Assembly (NCBI GenBank): GCA_037903355.1
Contig: JBAJFE010000060.1
Coordinates: forward strand, 1,612,001 to 1,676,000
Direction of reading: 5' to 3'
DNA length: 64,000 bases
Source of the DNA: Trichuris trichiura
Lineage: Eukaryota > Nematoda > Enoplea > Trichinellida > Trichuridae
Under the pieces are notes generated by a model. The model searched no databases. It was given only the letters and a program-made list of their open reading frames with translations, and was not told the origin of the DNA. Of the stretch, positions 23,079 to 34,167 are shown piece by piece. How positions within the stretch are numbered: position 1 is the first letter of the stretch; the number at the start of each line of letters is the position of its first letter. A program made the position numbers and the translations under genes.

Positions 23079-26000
23079 CTATTGTAAATAAGCGAAATGG
23101 CTTACCGGCTTTCGTCCATTGGAAAAGTCAAATTTGAATGGCACTTTGCTGGTCGGACTTAAAAGGCCAAAAAGGCGTTGAAGGTCTGTACGACTGTAGA
23201 AAGCGGTATCCGCGTCTTGCAGACCGTCAATAGCGTAGATTTTTTTGGCTGGCCACGAGGTGGCCTTGCGGCTTATCCCGCCGGCTCTTCTTGTATCCTT
23301 GGAGCAGTTGCTGAAGAACACTTCGAACTGTTCGAAGGTGCGCAAACGATTTTTCGGATTCAGCAATTGGTCAATATCCCCAATGGGGCAGACTTGCTTA
23401 TTGTAGCGGTGCTTGGCCTTTGATTTGGTCTTCCGCCATTTAAAGGGTGGCTCCTGGAGGGCCGCCAGACCCTTCCGAGGCTCAACCCGCGCCGTAAGAC
23501 ATTCGGGAGCCTTTTTGACGCCCACCAGTTGAGCATAGTTGGCCTGCTTGGTCAACGAGCGCGTTGGTTCGTCGCGCACCTTTGCACCCTTCACTTGGGC
23601 GCTTGAAGCCATTCCTTGTTCGACCATTTCAACCCTTTTCACCGGTTTGCTTTCCAACTTTGCCACTTGGACTGTCGGTTGCTCTTTGATCTTACATAAC
23701 GCCTTCGAGGGCGCCGCTTCCTTGGAGCTCAGCGTTTCCGTATTTTCATGATCCGACTCTCCTTCCGGCTCAGGGCGTTTGCTTATGGACTTTGCTTGCG
23801 CCTGTCCGCCGCCAGCGGTCGAAGCTTTCCTAACGGTCGGCAGAGAGGAGGAGACCATTTCCCTCGCTTGGTTTTGCTTTTCCTTTGCAAAGAATGGCGA
23901 CTCCACCTTTTGTGGTAAACGAACTTTATTCGCAATCGACGTTCGGCGGGAAGTTGGTGGTTGCTGCGCGGGTGAGGCTGTCACCTTGGTTGCTTGCTTG
24001 TCGAGGACAAGTCGTTCGGCCTCCTTTTTTTCCTTATTCGTCTTCCATTGTTGCCATTGGTCGGATGCCTGCTGAGCCAGCTGGGTGGCCTCCTGTTTCA
24101 TAGACTTTGCCGCTTCGGTTTGAACCGCCTGCTTTTGACTAGTGGTCGCCTGAGCAATTCCGCGGCTCAGATCCTTTACTTGTTCCGAGAAAGCGCTTGT
24201 ACCCTTCTTGATTTTACGCCTTAGTTCTTCCAGCTGAGCCTCGAAGGACAAGTCAGCTTGGGCGGCTTCAGCCTTCGAAGGCTCCGGGACCAGTTTCTCT
24301 TCCTTACGTCCCGCAAGAGTCGACTTTCGACGGGCATCCGGTTCTTTAATGTCTGCTGTTTCGGCTACCTTGCTTGGTTTCAAAGCCTGCCGAATCACTG
24401 GCGCCCTGGCAATTGATACCCTTGTCAAAGGAGCCGCCGGCACGGTAGTCACCCTAGCCAACGCCAAAGGTGGTCTCTTACTAAGGAACGTTTCGGGAAA
24501 TCCGAATTTGACGTCAAGCACGGATACGGATGCTCTCTTGAGGTTCATGGTAATATCCGCAAAGTGGAATGAAACCATAGGCAGTACCTTTGCCTTTTCG
24601 GACACGCCTCTGACCACTCGTCGCATTGCGCAGTCCATTTTCGGTCTTGGCCATTCGTAACGATTAGCCCAGTGAGTTGGCCAACTTTCCCGCTCCTGCT
24701 TGGCGTAGACGAGCCTTTGTTCCAGACGGAGAATATCCGGCATACGTTTTGTCTGCACTCGATGTACAGCCGCTTTGTTACGACCACCCTGCCGAGGAGA
24801 GTCGTCCAGCTTTTCGCATATTCCAATCCGACATTGAGGCTGCTCGGTAATCAGCGCTTCGTCGGTTGGCACTTCTCCAATGCTGCCCACGCGTAAGGGA
24901 AGAGGTTTATCGGAAGGTAGATGTTCGGCAACGCTTTGCTGCGGTTCCTTTTCTTCCATCTGCTTTGCATATTGAGCTTCTACTATTACCGGTTTGGTTG
25001 CAACAACATCGCCTTTAGCAATTTCGGCTACTTCGTCCGAATAGTCGCTGTGCAGAGAGGAACCGCCGGCATCGTCGGTTAGATATTCACTCGGAGCAGC
25101 GGCGGGATGGTCGCTATGAGTTGTCCAGAAATGCTCGCTAACATCCGACGATGCCAAAGAGCTTTGCATTGCTTGTTGGTCGGCTTGATCGACAAGGTGG
25201 TCGCTCAAATCTTCGTAATCCGACACGGAGTCCACTTCTTCTTCCTCGTCTTCATCGGACAGGTCGCTGTAATCCAACGTAACGCTGAATACCGGGGCGG
25301 GTTGGGCTAGATGAGGTTGAACTCTGCCGCGCTCTTCGGGCGGCTCTTTTTGTACCATAAACATTGGCAGCCGGCTGTCTCGACTTAGAGTACTCGTATC
25401 GTAGTCGGAATCGTAATCGGACGAAGAAAAACCTCCGTAGCTGGATCCCGACGGGGATACGGACAAAATCTGCACGGCTGAAACGCGTCGATTCAAAGTC
25501 GGTACGTCTTCGTCGCTTGTTTCTTCGCTTTCGCTTGAATTGTAAAGCGAATCGACCGCCAACTTTTTCGGTTCGGGCGGAAGCTTTACGACTTTTGCTA
25601 CGTCGTCCTGATCGTTGGCCAACTGGATATCTATTTTCGGTATGGCGACAGTTTCTTCTCCCTTTCCCGCCTCTTCCTCCTCCTCCTCCTCCTCATCCTC
25701 TTCCGCTTCGCCTTCGTCGGACGAGTAGTCGCAAAATTGTTGCCACGCATTATTGGTGGAGGACGCTTGGTTTTGCACCTGAGCATCATCTTCGTCCGGC
25801 TCCGAATTGTCCGTATAGCCGTAGTCGCAGAATTGTTCCCACGGCTCAGCTTTGCGCTGCTGCTCTGGACTACCGGCGGACGATTCGTCAGGTTCCACCA
25901 TGCAAAGGTGGTAGAATTGATTTGAACTATCAGCAGCGTCGTTCGAAGAGGCAACTTTCTGGTCCACTTCCTGATTGTCATTGTCGGCTTCGTCAACTGG

Positions 26001-29000
26001 CGCCTTCTCCTCCTCCTCCTCTTCTTCCTCCTCATCGTCGTCATAGCCGCAGAATTGTTGCCACGCGGGCAGTTGATCAGTCAGCGAAGAACTGGGCCCA
26101 AAATTTAACTCTTCCGTCGAGTCTTCTTTGGAGTTAACCGAAACAAGCTGGATACCAATATTTCTGTCGAAATGATATTCTTCCTCCTCCTCCTCCTCGT
26201 CGTCGTCGTCGTCGTCTTCATCTTCTTTTGTTTTGTCTTCATTGTTGTCCTTCTCCGAAGAAGCGGATTCGGAGCTTGCAGGGTGTTCGCTTGGGCTTTG
26301 ACGCTCTGTATCCTTGCCTCCCTTAGGCTGCTCAGGCAAGTCGGAAGAGGATAGCGATTCGTCGCCGGATTCCGAAGCGGAGTCCACCTCCCGAGGCTGA
26401 ACAGCCGACAATGTTGACTTTGAGTCTTTTTTCTCCTCCTCACCATCCATCGCTTCGTCATCAGCATTGGCACTCCGTCCTGCGGCTATTGCTGATGTTG
26501 AGTTGACGCTGCTTTCCGAAGACATATGCCGGCTGGTGTCCAAAGTCTGGCTGTACGTAGGAAAGTTGCCCGAAGCGGTAAGCTCTGTTGACGAGCTCAT
26601 TCGCCTATTGGGCAATTCCCTTCTTAGGCTTGTAGATCCGCTGTACGACGAGCTCATAGAGGGGATAACTCTGCTTGGAGTCAGCCAACTTTGACTGCCG
26701 CTTAAACTCGAATATCCCAAACCCATTCTGCTACTGGTTAAAGGGGTATAGGACGAATAACTGCTTTTTCTGAATGGGGAATCGCCACCGTAAGTTGACG
26801 ACGACGAGTATCTAGCAGGTGTTTCACGAAACGAGTCAAAACTGCTATTCATATGACGCCTATAGGTGCTAGGCGAGCTGGACGGTGTGGCGGCCAAACT
26901 GCCCATCGAATAATGGGTACGAATAGGTCTAACCCAATCGTTGTCCGTACCGGCGGCATAGCTGCCCGAAACGCGTCTGGCCGCCGGAGAACTCCTGCCG
27001 TAATCAACGTGCGAATAATCTTTGTGCCAATCTGCACCCTAATTTCAATTCAACAAAAATGCTAAAAGGAAAAACAACCGCTTTGCAACACGCTCACCGT
27101 CAAACGTGACGAATCACCAAAGCCGTAGTAGGGTCGCTTCAGTCCGTAGCCGTAGTTCTAAATAATTTAAAATGATCATCGCTGCACCACAACAACAACA
27201 ACAATAATGAATAGGCATTAAGAGGCTTAGTCAGCTGTCCTATACAAACTTGTAACGCCGCCGAAAGCGCCCCCATCCCCTTCGGCGGAAGAAACATAGG
27301 ATCTTACGGCTTGTTTACACATGACGCAACTTAAAATGCATTGCATAGGCGCCGCCTTGAAGCATAAATAATTTTGCTGCTTCCCTCTACGAGCCGTTGG
27401 GTAAAGCTGACCAATGTAATTTCGCGGGCGTAAATGAGCAAACTTGTACGTTGCAGCTTTCGTCTAGTGGATCAGAGTTGTATTATGAGCTTAAAAGACG
27501 TTATGAAGGAAAAGGCGTAACAGTAGTGTCTCACTACTCAAGTATTCCAGGGCTACTTGAATGGACAGCTGATAGGAATCGGCTCATCCATTTTTTTCTC
27601 GAAAAATCCCGCCGGGAGAACTCTCAATGGGCAAACGTGCCAAAGCCAACGTTGGAAGGAACTACTACGCCCAGTTGAGCTTTATTGATTCACAGTTTAA
27701 TTGTTAATGGAGGAACCGGTGAAATCCGGGATATACGAAAACGTTTGTCACAATCAATCGACCTACGACGTTGTGCATGTGTACTTGTGACAAGCCGAAG
27801 CAGCCGTGCCGACTCGACTTGTCTTGCACGCGCACATACATACAGACGTTGGCAGATGATGACACGAAGAGGGGTAAGGAAAAAGGAAAGTCCAAATTGA
27901 ATCGAAGCCCCCCTCCTTAAGGGAGCTGAAAATGTGCCAACAAAAGCGCGCCATCGTCCCAAATCGAAACAGAGCCCATGACGCGACCGCGCGTCAAAAT
28001 GGCTGAGCCGCCTTCAAACAAGATTAAGAAGATCTCTTCAAGCAGCCGCGTGACCGGCAGAGAGTTGAGGGAAAAATAGAAAGAAAGAAACCTTTGCTCT
28101 TCGTCGGAATTTGCTCAACTTACCAAGCCGCAACTAGACGACAAAATGTCCAAAGCGGACTGGAGTAAGTATAGGCAAAACAGCAGCGCCCTCTATTGAA
28201 TCAGCGCAAGAAAAGACCAAAGGCTGAAAGGGAGAGAAAAGCAACAGTCGGGACGCGACCTTTAACTGACGACGACGGCGGCGGAGGCCAAAACTGGTAC
28301 GGCAAGAGTAGTATGAAGAAGAAGGACGACGCGTACCGGCTCTTGGGACAATGGGTGCTATCGACTTTTTTGCTTTGTTCAACAAAAGGTGATGGGTCCA
28401 TCTTTGGCAAGTACACTTTGCGGTTGAACGTCGCAACAAAGGTGTTTGCCGAAAAAAGTTGACAAACTCGTCAACCCGCCCTTATATGGACTGCAGTTGA
28501 CAACAGGTGAGAGAGAGAGAGCATACCAAAAATGGAAAATTGGAACAAGCAACTCGGACAAAGCATATTACGCCTTTGTACTTTGAGAAGCATCTCCGAA
28601 GTTGCTTCCCCTCAACAGGTGACGCTTTGTTCGTCGATTAATGTGCCTACACAAAAGGGAAAAAAGCAGGCCTATGCAAATTTACAAATATTGGCCATTT
28701 TATCCTGGAAGCAAAGAAAGACGATTTTGCGCAGCTGGCTTCTTCAAGGAGACCAAATGGCGCGCCGACGAGACCGGTCCATCCACAACGAAGCAAAGTG
28801 TCCACAGGAATTGCCAATTTTTTGCCTTAATTCCTCAAAACCAGCAGTGGTGGTGGCAATGCAACGTTATTTTCACGCTTGGCAGTCGTCGTTGTTAGCT
28901 GCAAGTTTACTTTCGCTTGCCGACTGCCGAGAGAGACAGAGAGAGAGAGAGAACCTGGCGAAAACGTTTGCGCGCGCGCGCACGCATTCCGCCCGTTAAG

Positions 29001-29485
29001 GCCACTATCAAACGCGTTTAAAAGACTTAGTCTTCATCGACGGCTATTGGCTCGACTTGCACGCACACCTTTGTACGTGTTACATTTTGTTCAACGGCCA
29101 TTGACGAGGAAAAATGATTAGAAAAAAAACGCGCGTATAGCCGCTTTGCCAACTTTTCCAAAGGTCATTTTCCGAACGCGCACGCAACGTTGTCGGCCGG
29201 TTTGCCGTCTCCGTCAAAAATACATTCACCAATCGAGCCGACTAGGACCAATTGGGCAAAATTAGGCAAATCTACGCGTAAACAAACTCGAAAGACGTAT
29301 ATAAGCTCGAATGCCTCCTCCCTCCCTCCTATGGTAAAAGTACCATAGGAGGGAGGGAGCCGACCAAGCATATAAAGAAAGTAAAACTTCCAATGAGGCT
29401 TTTAGCAAGAAAAGAAATAAACGCATTATTTCAAAGTTGACATATATGCAGAAAAAAAACATACCGTCGTGCCATAGTAGGACAT
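23079..29485 (-). CDS. Large Ser-rich, acidic protein of unknown function
   Basis: Three exons: 29465-29485 (MSYYGTT, then GTATGT), 27098-27157 (NYGYGLKRPYYGFGDSSRLT, then GTGAGC) and 23079-27038, all in phase, giving about 1,346 residues. The small first exon is inferred from the match of Tyr/Gly-rich sequence and phase. The N-terminal 200 residues are Ser/Tyr-rich. Residues 220-480 carry long Asp/Glu runs. Within them the motif W-[QE]-Q-F-C-[GD]-Y occurs at about 353, 427 and 459, each followed by an acidic run, with a weaker relative (QFYHLCMVEPDE) near 400. Residues about 955-1035 are Lys/Gln/Ala-rich and likely helical. The C-terminal 100 residues look folded (RLRTFEQFEVFFSNC, DLQRLFGLLSPTSK). 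No known family was recognised. The frame ends at 23079, but a GTAAGC donor sits 10 codons earlier (23105), so another exon may follow. Confidence 0.75.
27158..29464 (-). other. Proposed intron 1 of the acidic protein gene
   Basis: A 2.3-kb stretch between the tiny first exon and exon 2. It contains a perfect 19-bp hairpin (29318-29359), GA tracts near 28507-28519 and 28931-28951, and a CG run near 28970-28982. Open frames on the plus strand (27397-27678, 28532-28999) are not supported by splice signals or family similarity. Confidence 0.45.
29318..29359. repeat. Perfect 19-bp inverted repeat with 4-base loop
   Basis: CTCCCTCCCTCCTATGGTA at 29318-29336 and its exact reverse complement at 29341-29359, separated by AAAG. 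One strand of each arm is a GGGAGGGAGG purine tract. Such a sequence could extrude as a cruciform or form a strong RNA hairpin in the intron transcript. No function is known. Confidence 0.85.
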
Positions 29486-30901
29486 CGTTGGGGTGCGGGC
29501 GGTGGATGTATTGTTGAGAATAGCCAATGGGTATTAATGGCTTTGTACTTGGCCGGACGGGGCCAAGACGAGAGCGCCGCTACCTCTTGCAAGGAGCCTA
29601 CACTGGGAGCTTGCAGGAGTTAGCGGCTGGCAATTGGCGCGGGGCAAACGTAGCAACGGAAATTGATCCGTTTACTCGTAAGTTGCTTTGATTGTTCCCT
29701 GGAACAACTGAGGCAGCAGTGTCGCCTTGATTCGTTTGCGCCGCAGGTTCGCTGACGGCTCCCTCCTCTCTTCACAAGAAGCTACCCGGCTGACGTTTCT
29801 GCCGAGTTTCCCTGCTGTTGTCATCTTTTTCTTTGTCTGCAATTTCTGTTCACGGGCAGCCGCCTAGCAAGAGAGAAAAGCATATAGTCATTGGTGGCTT
29901 GTTGAGTTCCGGCCAGCTGAAAGTGTGACTACGACGATGATGATGAAGATGATAATCGTCCCACCACGTATCACGTGATAAAATGGACAAATGGTCACCG
30001 CATTCGGTCATTCGTCAAAGGTATGCTCAACGACACCGCCCCAAAGAGCATCGCCTCTTTGAATTCGACAGATGGCTGCCAGAAACACGTCTGCATGGCC
30101 ATACGCTTTGCCATTCTTCACCTTGGCAACCTGCGGACTAAAGGAAACATATGGAAATTAACCAGCATAACAGTCACGTGCGATTATTTAAAAAATATCA
30201 TAATAGTCAGCTATAGATAGCAGATAAAGCAGAGTCACGTCAGATCTATTTTGAATATGGGCAACCGCTTAAGGTAGCATATTGCAAGCGTAGCTCGTTA
30301 ATGCGGTGACGAAATAGGAGGAGAACATTCAAACCGTATTGCACTCACTACTGAGCTTTACTAAAAAAATCACAATAGTATTTGCGGATCAGTTAAGCTG
30401 AACAATGAGCCTACTCAACGTAGGCGTACAAAGGCGACAACGCATCAATGACGATCAAGCTGGCTGCTGTTTCATTAGCTATTGCGAACGAAGATGTAAA
30501 TGTTAGTGAGTCAGAGTAACGTAACGCGAAGGGCTTCACGAGGAACTCTAAAAAAAAGATTCAAATTTTCGTGCAAAAAAGAACCTTCGTGATGGGATCA
30601 TCAGCGTGCCAGCTGTCATTGAACAAGCAAACAGACGTACAGGCAGCCCTCGCTTAACGTTCCTGAAATATAGGACGTTTAGGAGAACTGATTTCTTCTC
30701 AATATATGCAAGGTTTGCATTCCGGCGTCGCCTACGCGGCAACTTTGAAAAACGATCAAAAGTGCTTGAAGCAATTGTCAATTGTACGATAAACAAAAGC
30801 GTTTAAATCTAAGCTCTACGATTAGCAAAACGAATCATCAAACGTCTGAATAATAACTCAATAATTTTTTAAAAATGTATTTCAAGTCATACTGTAACTT
30901 T
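29486..30901. other. Intergenic, no gene recognised
   Basis: Upstream of the proposed first exon of the acidic protein gene, so it may carry that promoter. Short open frames at 29975-30220 and 30548-30806 have no support beyond length. Confidence 0.4.
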
Positions 30902-31060
30902 GCCGGCCGTTCCGTTTTGCCCTTCCCTAAGCCTAAGCCTAAACGTAAGAATTATATTTTGGCTTAGGCTTAAATATGGATAGAACAGAACAACCGGCAA
31001 GCTCGCTAGTGAGGGAAGGACAGGGCGGGCGCGTGTTTAACAGAAAGGAACCTGCATTCC
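30902..31060. repeat. Foldback repeat of the CCTAAGCC family, copy A
   Basis: The core 30902-30998 is an imperfect palindrome: GCCGGCCGTTCCGTTTTGCC plus CCTAAGCCTAAGCC on the left, GGCTTAGGCTTA plus AGAACAGAACAACCGGC on the right. It is followed at 31047-31060 by GGAACCTGCATTCC. The same arrangement occurs near 38.2 kb and, without the last motif, near 51.5 kb. It encodes nothing. Confidence 0.75.
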
Positions 31061-31367
31061 TCAAACGGTTGGGAGCAAAACCGACAAGACCCCATATTCT
31101 CTATAGCCGAGCAAGAAAAGCGCTCAAACACTAACGTAGACAAGTAATAAAAATACACTACAAGCATTTCTAGGTGCAAAGCTTTTAAAAAATATTTCAA
31201 AATGCTACTTTGTCGTATACCTACAAAGCTATTTTTGGAGCGAACGAAGAGTTGGGAATAAAATTAAATTGGGCCCGTAATGCGCTCTGGTCGGAATTCA
31301 ATTCGTACTTGCCAAAGTCAATCTCTCCAAAATGCAATAGCTCTGAAAGTGCGCAATTCAGTTACTC

Positions 31368-32905
31368 ATAATGCAAAAGTTTTACTACGGAATTATTCCC
31401 GTTTAATGTGATAAATTACTCCGGAGCTTTCGGGTCGACCGAGACCCGTTGCTTGTTATCAAAAGTGAAATGATTGCCTTCTTCCATGCAAAAGGAAACC
31501 AATTTGACAATGTGAAAGGGATTTAGTTTAGTTTAGTTGTATAGGATCTCAAGTGTATCTGATATGGGGATGCTCGGGAATAGTTCTTTTACATCATAAC
31601 TAACCAGAATCTCATCTGGTTCTAGGTAGTGACTCCGGATTTCGTTGACAAAAGTTTTGCTATTTTTGATAAAAGACGGCTCTTTGCCAGTAAGTGGTTT
31701 GATGATCGTTCCTAAGTATCGACTGAGTTCACTTGTGATACTATTAATGGTGGAGACTATTGGTCTCATTGGAATCCCTGGTTTGTGTACTTTTGGGAGA
31801 CCATAGAGCTCAGGGGGTCTGAAGTTCGATGCAAACTTAAGATGTGTTATCATTTTGTTGATTTCAGGTTCTTTGGTCTCTGTGGCATATGTGATGAGGA
31901 GAGATCGAAGATTTTTCCGGGAAGCCTCTGTAGGGTCAGTGGGTAAAGGGGCATAATTGTTGGTGCTTAAGATAGCTGTCATTTTTTCCATGTAAGTGTT
32001 TCTGTCTAGTAGAACTATTTTATTCCCTTTATCGGCTTTAGTGATAATTCTGTTGGGTTGATTTCGAAGCTGATGTAGGCAGTTCATCTCATGTCGACTT
32101 AAGTTAGGAGTGGCGTTGAAGCGGTGATTTAAGATTAATGTAGATAAAGTGCTTTTAATCTGTCTGGCTCTTTGTGGGTCTGTCGAAGATAAGCTGTCTT
32201 CAATTGAGGTAATGATATCGAGAATGGGTGGTCGTTTAGGGGTGGGAACGAAGTTCAGTCCCTTTTTTTAGTATGGCCTTCTCATTTTCACTTATAGAGG
32301 AGGAGCTGAGGTTTACTATTGTTGTATTTAGTTCCGACTCAGTGGTCCTTTGTAAACTATTGCTGTAGACATTTAGAGAAGTCAGCGGGAAACTCGCCTG
32401 AAGTCTATCGAATTTCCTTTTTAATACCTGTTTTTGTGTTGTGCAAACTGTTACTGCGGCCACATCCACATGCCTTACCAAGGCTTCGTAAATTGCTCTC
32501 TGTAGTTGGTTTCTGAGGTAACTGAGTGTGTTGTTGTAGTTTGCTCTTAAATTCCCTAGTGTAAATCGGTGTTGTCTTATAACGTTTTTGAGCAGAGATA
32601 ATCCAGCGGAAAATAGGATTCGTTTTGAGTGACTATCCACGTTCTGACCCCATTTTAGTTGAAAGTACTTCGGTAGAATTCTGTGGTCTCTGCATTTCAG
32701 TAAGAAGGTCAGTTGGCCTTGAGTAAGACCCGCTTTAATACGTGTATGCTCCAAATATCTGGCCGCTGACAGGAGCTTACGGGTCTCGGTCGACCCGAAA
32801 GCTCCGGAGTAATTTATCACATTAAACGGGAATAATTCCGTAATAAAACTTTTGCATTATGAAAACATACGCTCCCGTACCAAGAAACCACATTTTCAAA
32901 ACAAT
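31368..32905 (-). mobile_element. Truncated Penelope-like retroelement, copy 1
   Basis: Nearly identical to parts of the longer copy at 41.85-44.64 kb. The minus strand holds the upstream ORF segment (about 32236-32820) and the N-terminal reverse transcriptase segment (31533-32087: KADKGNKIVLLD, YGLPKVHKPG, EILVSYDVKELFPSIPI). The catalytic YVDD block and the GIY-YIG endonuclease are missing. Relative to copy 2 there is a 35-base deletion at about 31537, an extra T in a T-run at about 32268 that shifts the upstream frame, and scattered substitutions. The ends are an inverted pair of about 80 bp (31368-31451 and 32780-32861) containing GGAATTATTCCCGTTTAATG and TCCGGAGCTTTCGGGTCGAC. Penelope-like elements often carry such terminal and inverted partial repeats. 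Confidence 0.9.
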
Positions 32906-33639
32906 TGAGTTACTGTAAAAAAAATGAGCACGTACTTGAGTACCCCAAAGGAGCATCAAGGAAAGATGGACGTTAAATGGTTAATGGTCAAACTGGGAAA
33001 AATAAAGGACGGCCGTTGCTTCTTGCCCAAAAGACTACCAAAAGTAGTCGAGTAACGGGGCTAAAAAAAACAGTCGACAATTCGTTTTAAGCATTTCAAG
33101 AGCTCCTCTTAAAATGTACTTACTTTATGATGGAATAAATGCTATGTTCGGACAGTTGTAGGCAAAATGGCTTTTGCAGCTCAAACCTTAACGTGCAGCG
33201 CCTACGTCGACCGACCAAGCGAAGTTGCGGGCGCTTATAAGCAATCTGCCATCATAATAGTTAAAATTGGCGCGTTATACTGTCACTTTGGAAATGCAGG
33301 TACATTTCTGTAAAATGATATGCAGCCTAAAGAAGCGTATGGAATTTTACTATCGCGAACAAGGCTAAATATGCCTCGAATTGCTGAATAAAAAACGGCG
33401 CAAAATATTAATTGTTGCTGGCAAAGTAAAACAAAATACCGAATCAAAAAGCTTAACGTTTTCGCAACTTTTGCACTTTTTCGATTCACCGTCTTTTAGC
33501 TGTTGACAGTGCCAGCGCAAGCAGGCAAGCGCTATTGTTTTGTTCAATTGAAAATGTAGACAACGAAAATGAGCTACTGGTAGAGATAGGCAGCTATTCA
33601 CGCTGTCGGCTTTTGTTAAGCCTAAGTTACTGTAGGATA
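32906..33639. other. Intergenic, no gene recognised
   Basis: Between the truncated retroelement and the stop codon of the LIM gene. Short minus-strand open frames (33283-33489, 33365-33670) have no family resemblance and overlap the 3' flank of the LIM gene. Confidence 0.4.
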
Positions 33640-34167
33640 TCACCATCGCTGTTTTAACCAATGCCACCACAATTTTACCGCTATTCTTCGGATTATTATG
33701 TGGTCATGGCAGTAGATACGCCCTTTCCAAGCGAAGTACACTTTTGGAAGAGGTTTGCTGCAAACGCAGCACCTAATGCATGAAGGATGATAGCGTGATC
33801 CCAACGCGTGCACCAACCAGTCGCCAAGCGGATCTTCGCATACGGCACAGGTTACGTCGAAATTGCTAATAAAACAGGAGCCGCATGCCGGCATGCCTTG
33901 CCTGTTGTAGCAATCGTCTCCTTCGTAAAGCTGCCCATTGCACATACAACAAAAAATGTGATCGAGATGATAGAACTTCCAGCAAACAAACGCTGTCAGC
34001 TTGCCTTCCAAACTTCCGTTACAATAGGGACATCGAAGGCATCCACGTTTCAATCCCGAAACTGCTTCGTATATTACTCGTTCCGATACGTCGCTTCTAG
34101 GAGGCGAATAGTCCGAACTGCTGCGCTTCAAGTACGATTCGCTCATGCTGAATTTCCTGCTGCTCAT
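33640..34167 (-). CDS. Two-LIM-domain protein, single exon
   Basis: A 175-residue intact frame with two LIM zinc-binding domains, modules for protein-protein contacts in cytoskeletal and nuclear proteins. LIM1 ligands: C46, C49, H67, H70, C73, C76, C95, C98. LIM2 ligands: C107, C110, H127, C130, C133, C136, C153, H156. LIM2 fits the consensus exactly. In LIM1 the fourth ligand is His (H-x2-H) rather than the usual Cys, and an extra C-x2-C (C43/C46) precedes it. The 42-residue leader is Ser-rich (SSSDYSPPRSD) and could be phosphorylated; the 19-residue tail is basic and aromatic. The spacing resembles paxillin/PINCH-type LIMs, but no specific orthologue was recognised. The gene has no introns, unlike most of its neighbours. 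Confidence 0.82.
   Translation of the reverse strand: MSSRKFSMSESYLKRSSSDYSPPRSDVSERVIYEAVSGLKRGCLRCPYCNGSLEGKLTAFVCWKFYHLDHIFCCMCNGQLYEGDDCYNRQGMPACGSCFISNFDVTCAVCEDPLGDWLVHALGSRYHPSCIRCCVCSKPLPKVYFAWKGRIYCHDHIIIRRIAVKLWWHWLKQRW

Noticed and set aside
25364..26137. A 257-residue plus-strand frame and similar long frames opposite the acidic protein
   Set aside because: They are antisense shadows of a Glu/Asp/Ser-rich coding exon; composition is Pro/Arg-rich in the way expected from reverse-reading GAA/GAG/TCN codons, with no family match.
27397..27678. A 93-residue plus-strand frame with good composition
   Set aside because: Lies inside the proposed intron of the acidic protein gene, has a non-ATG start and no recognisable domain.
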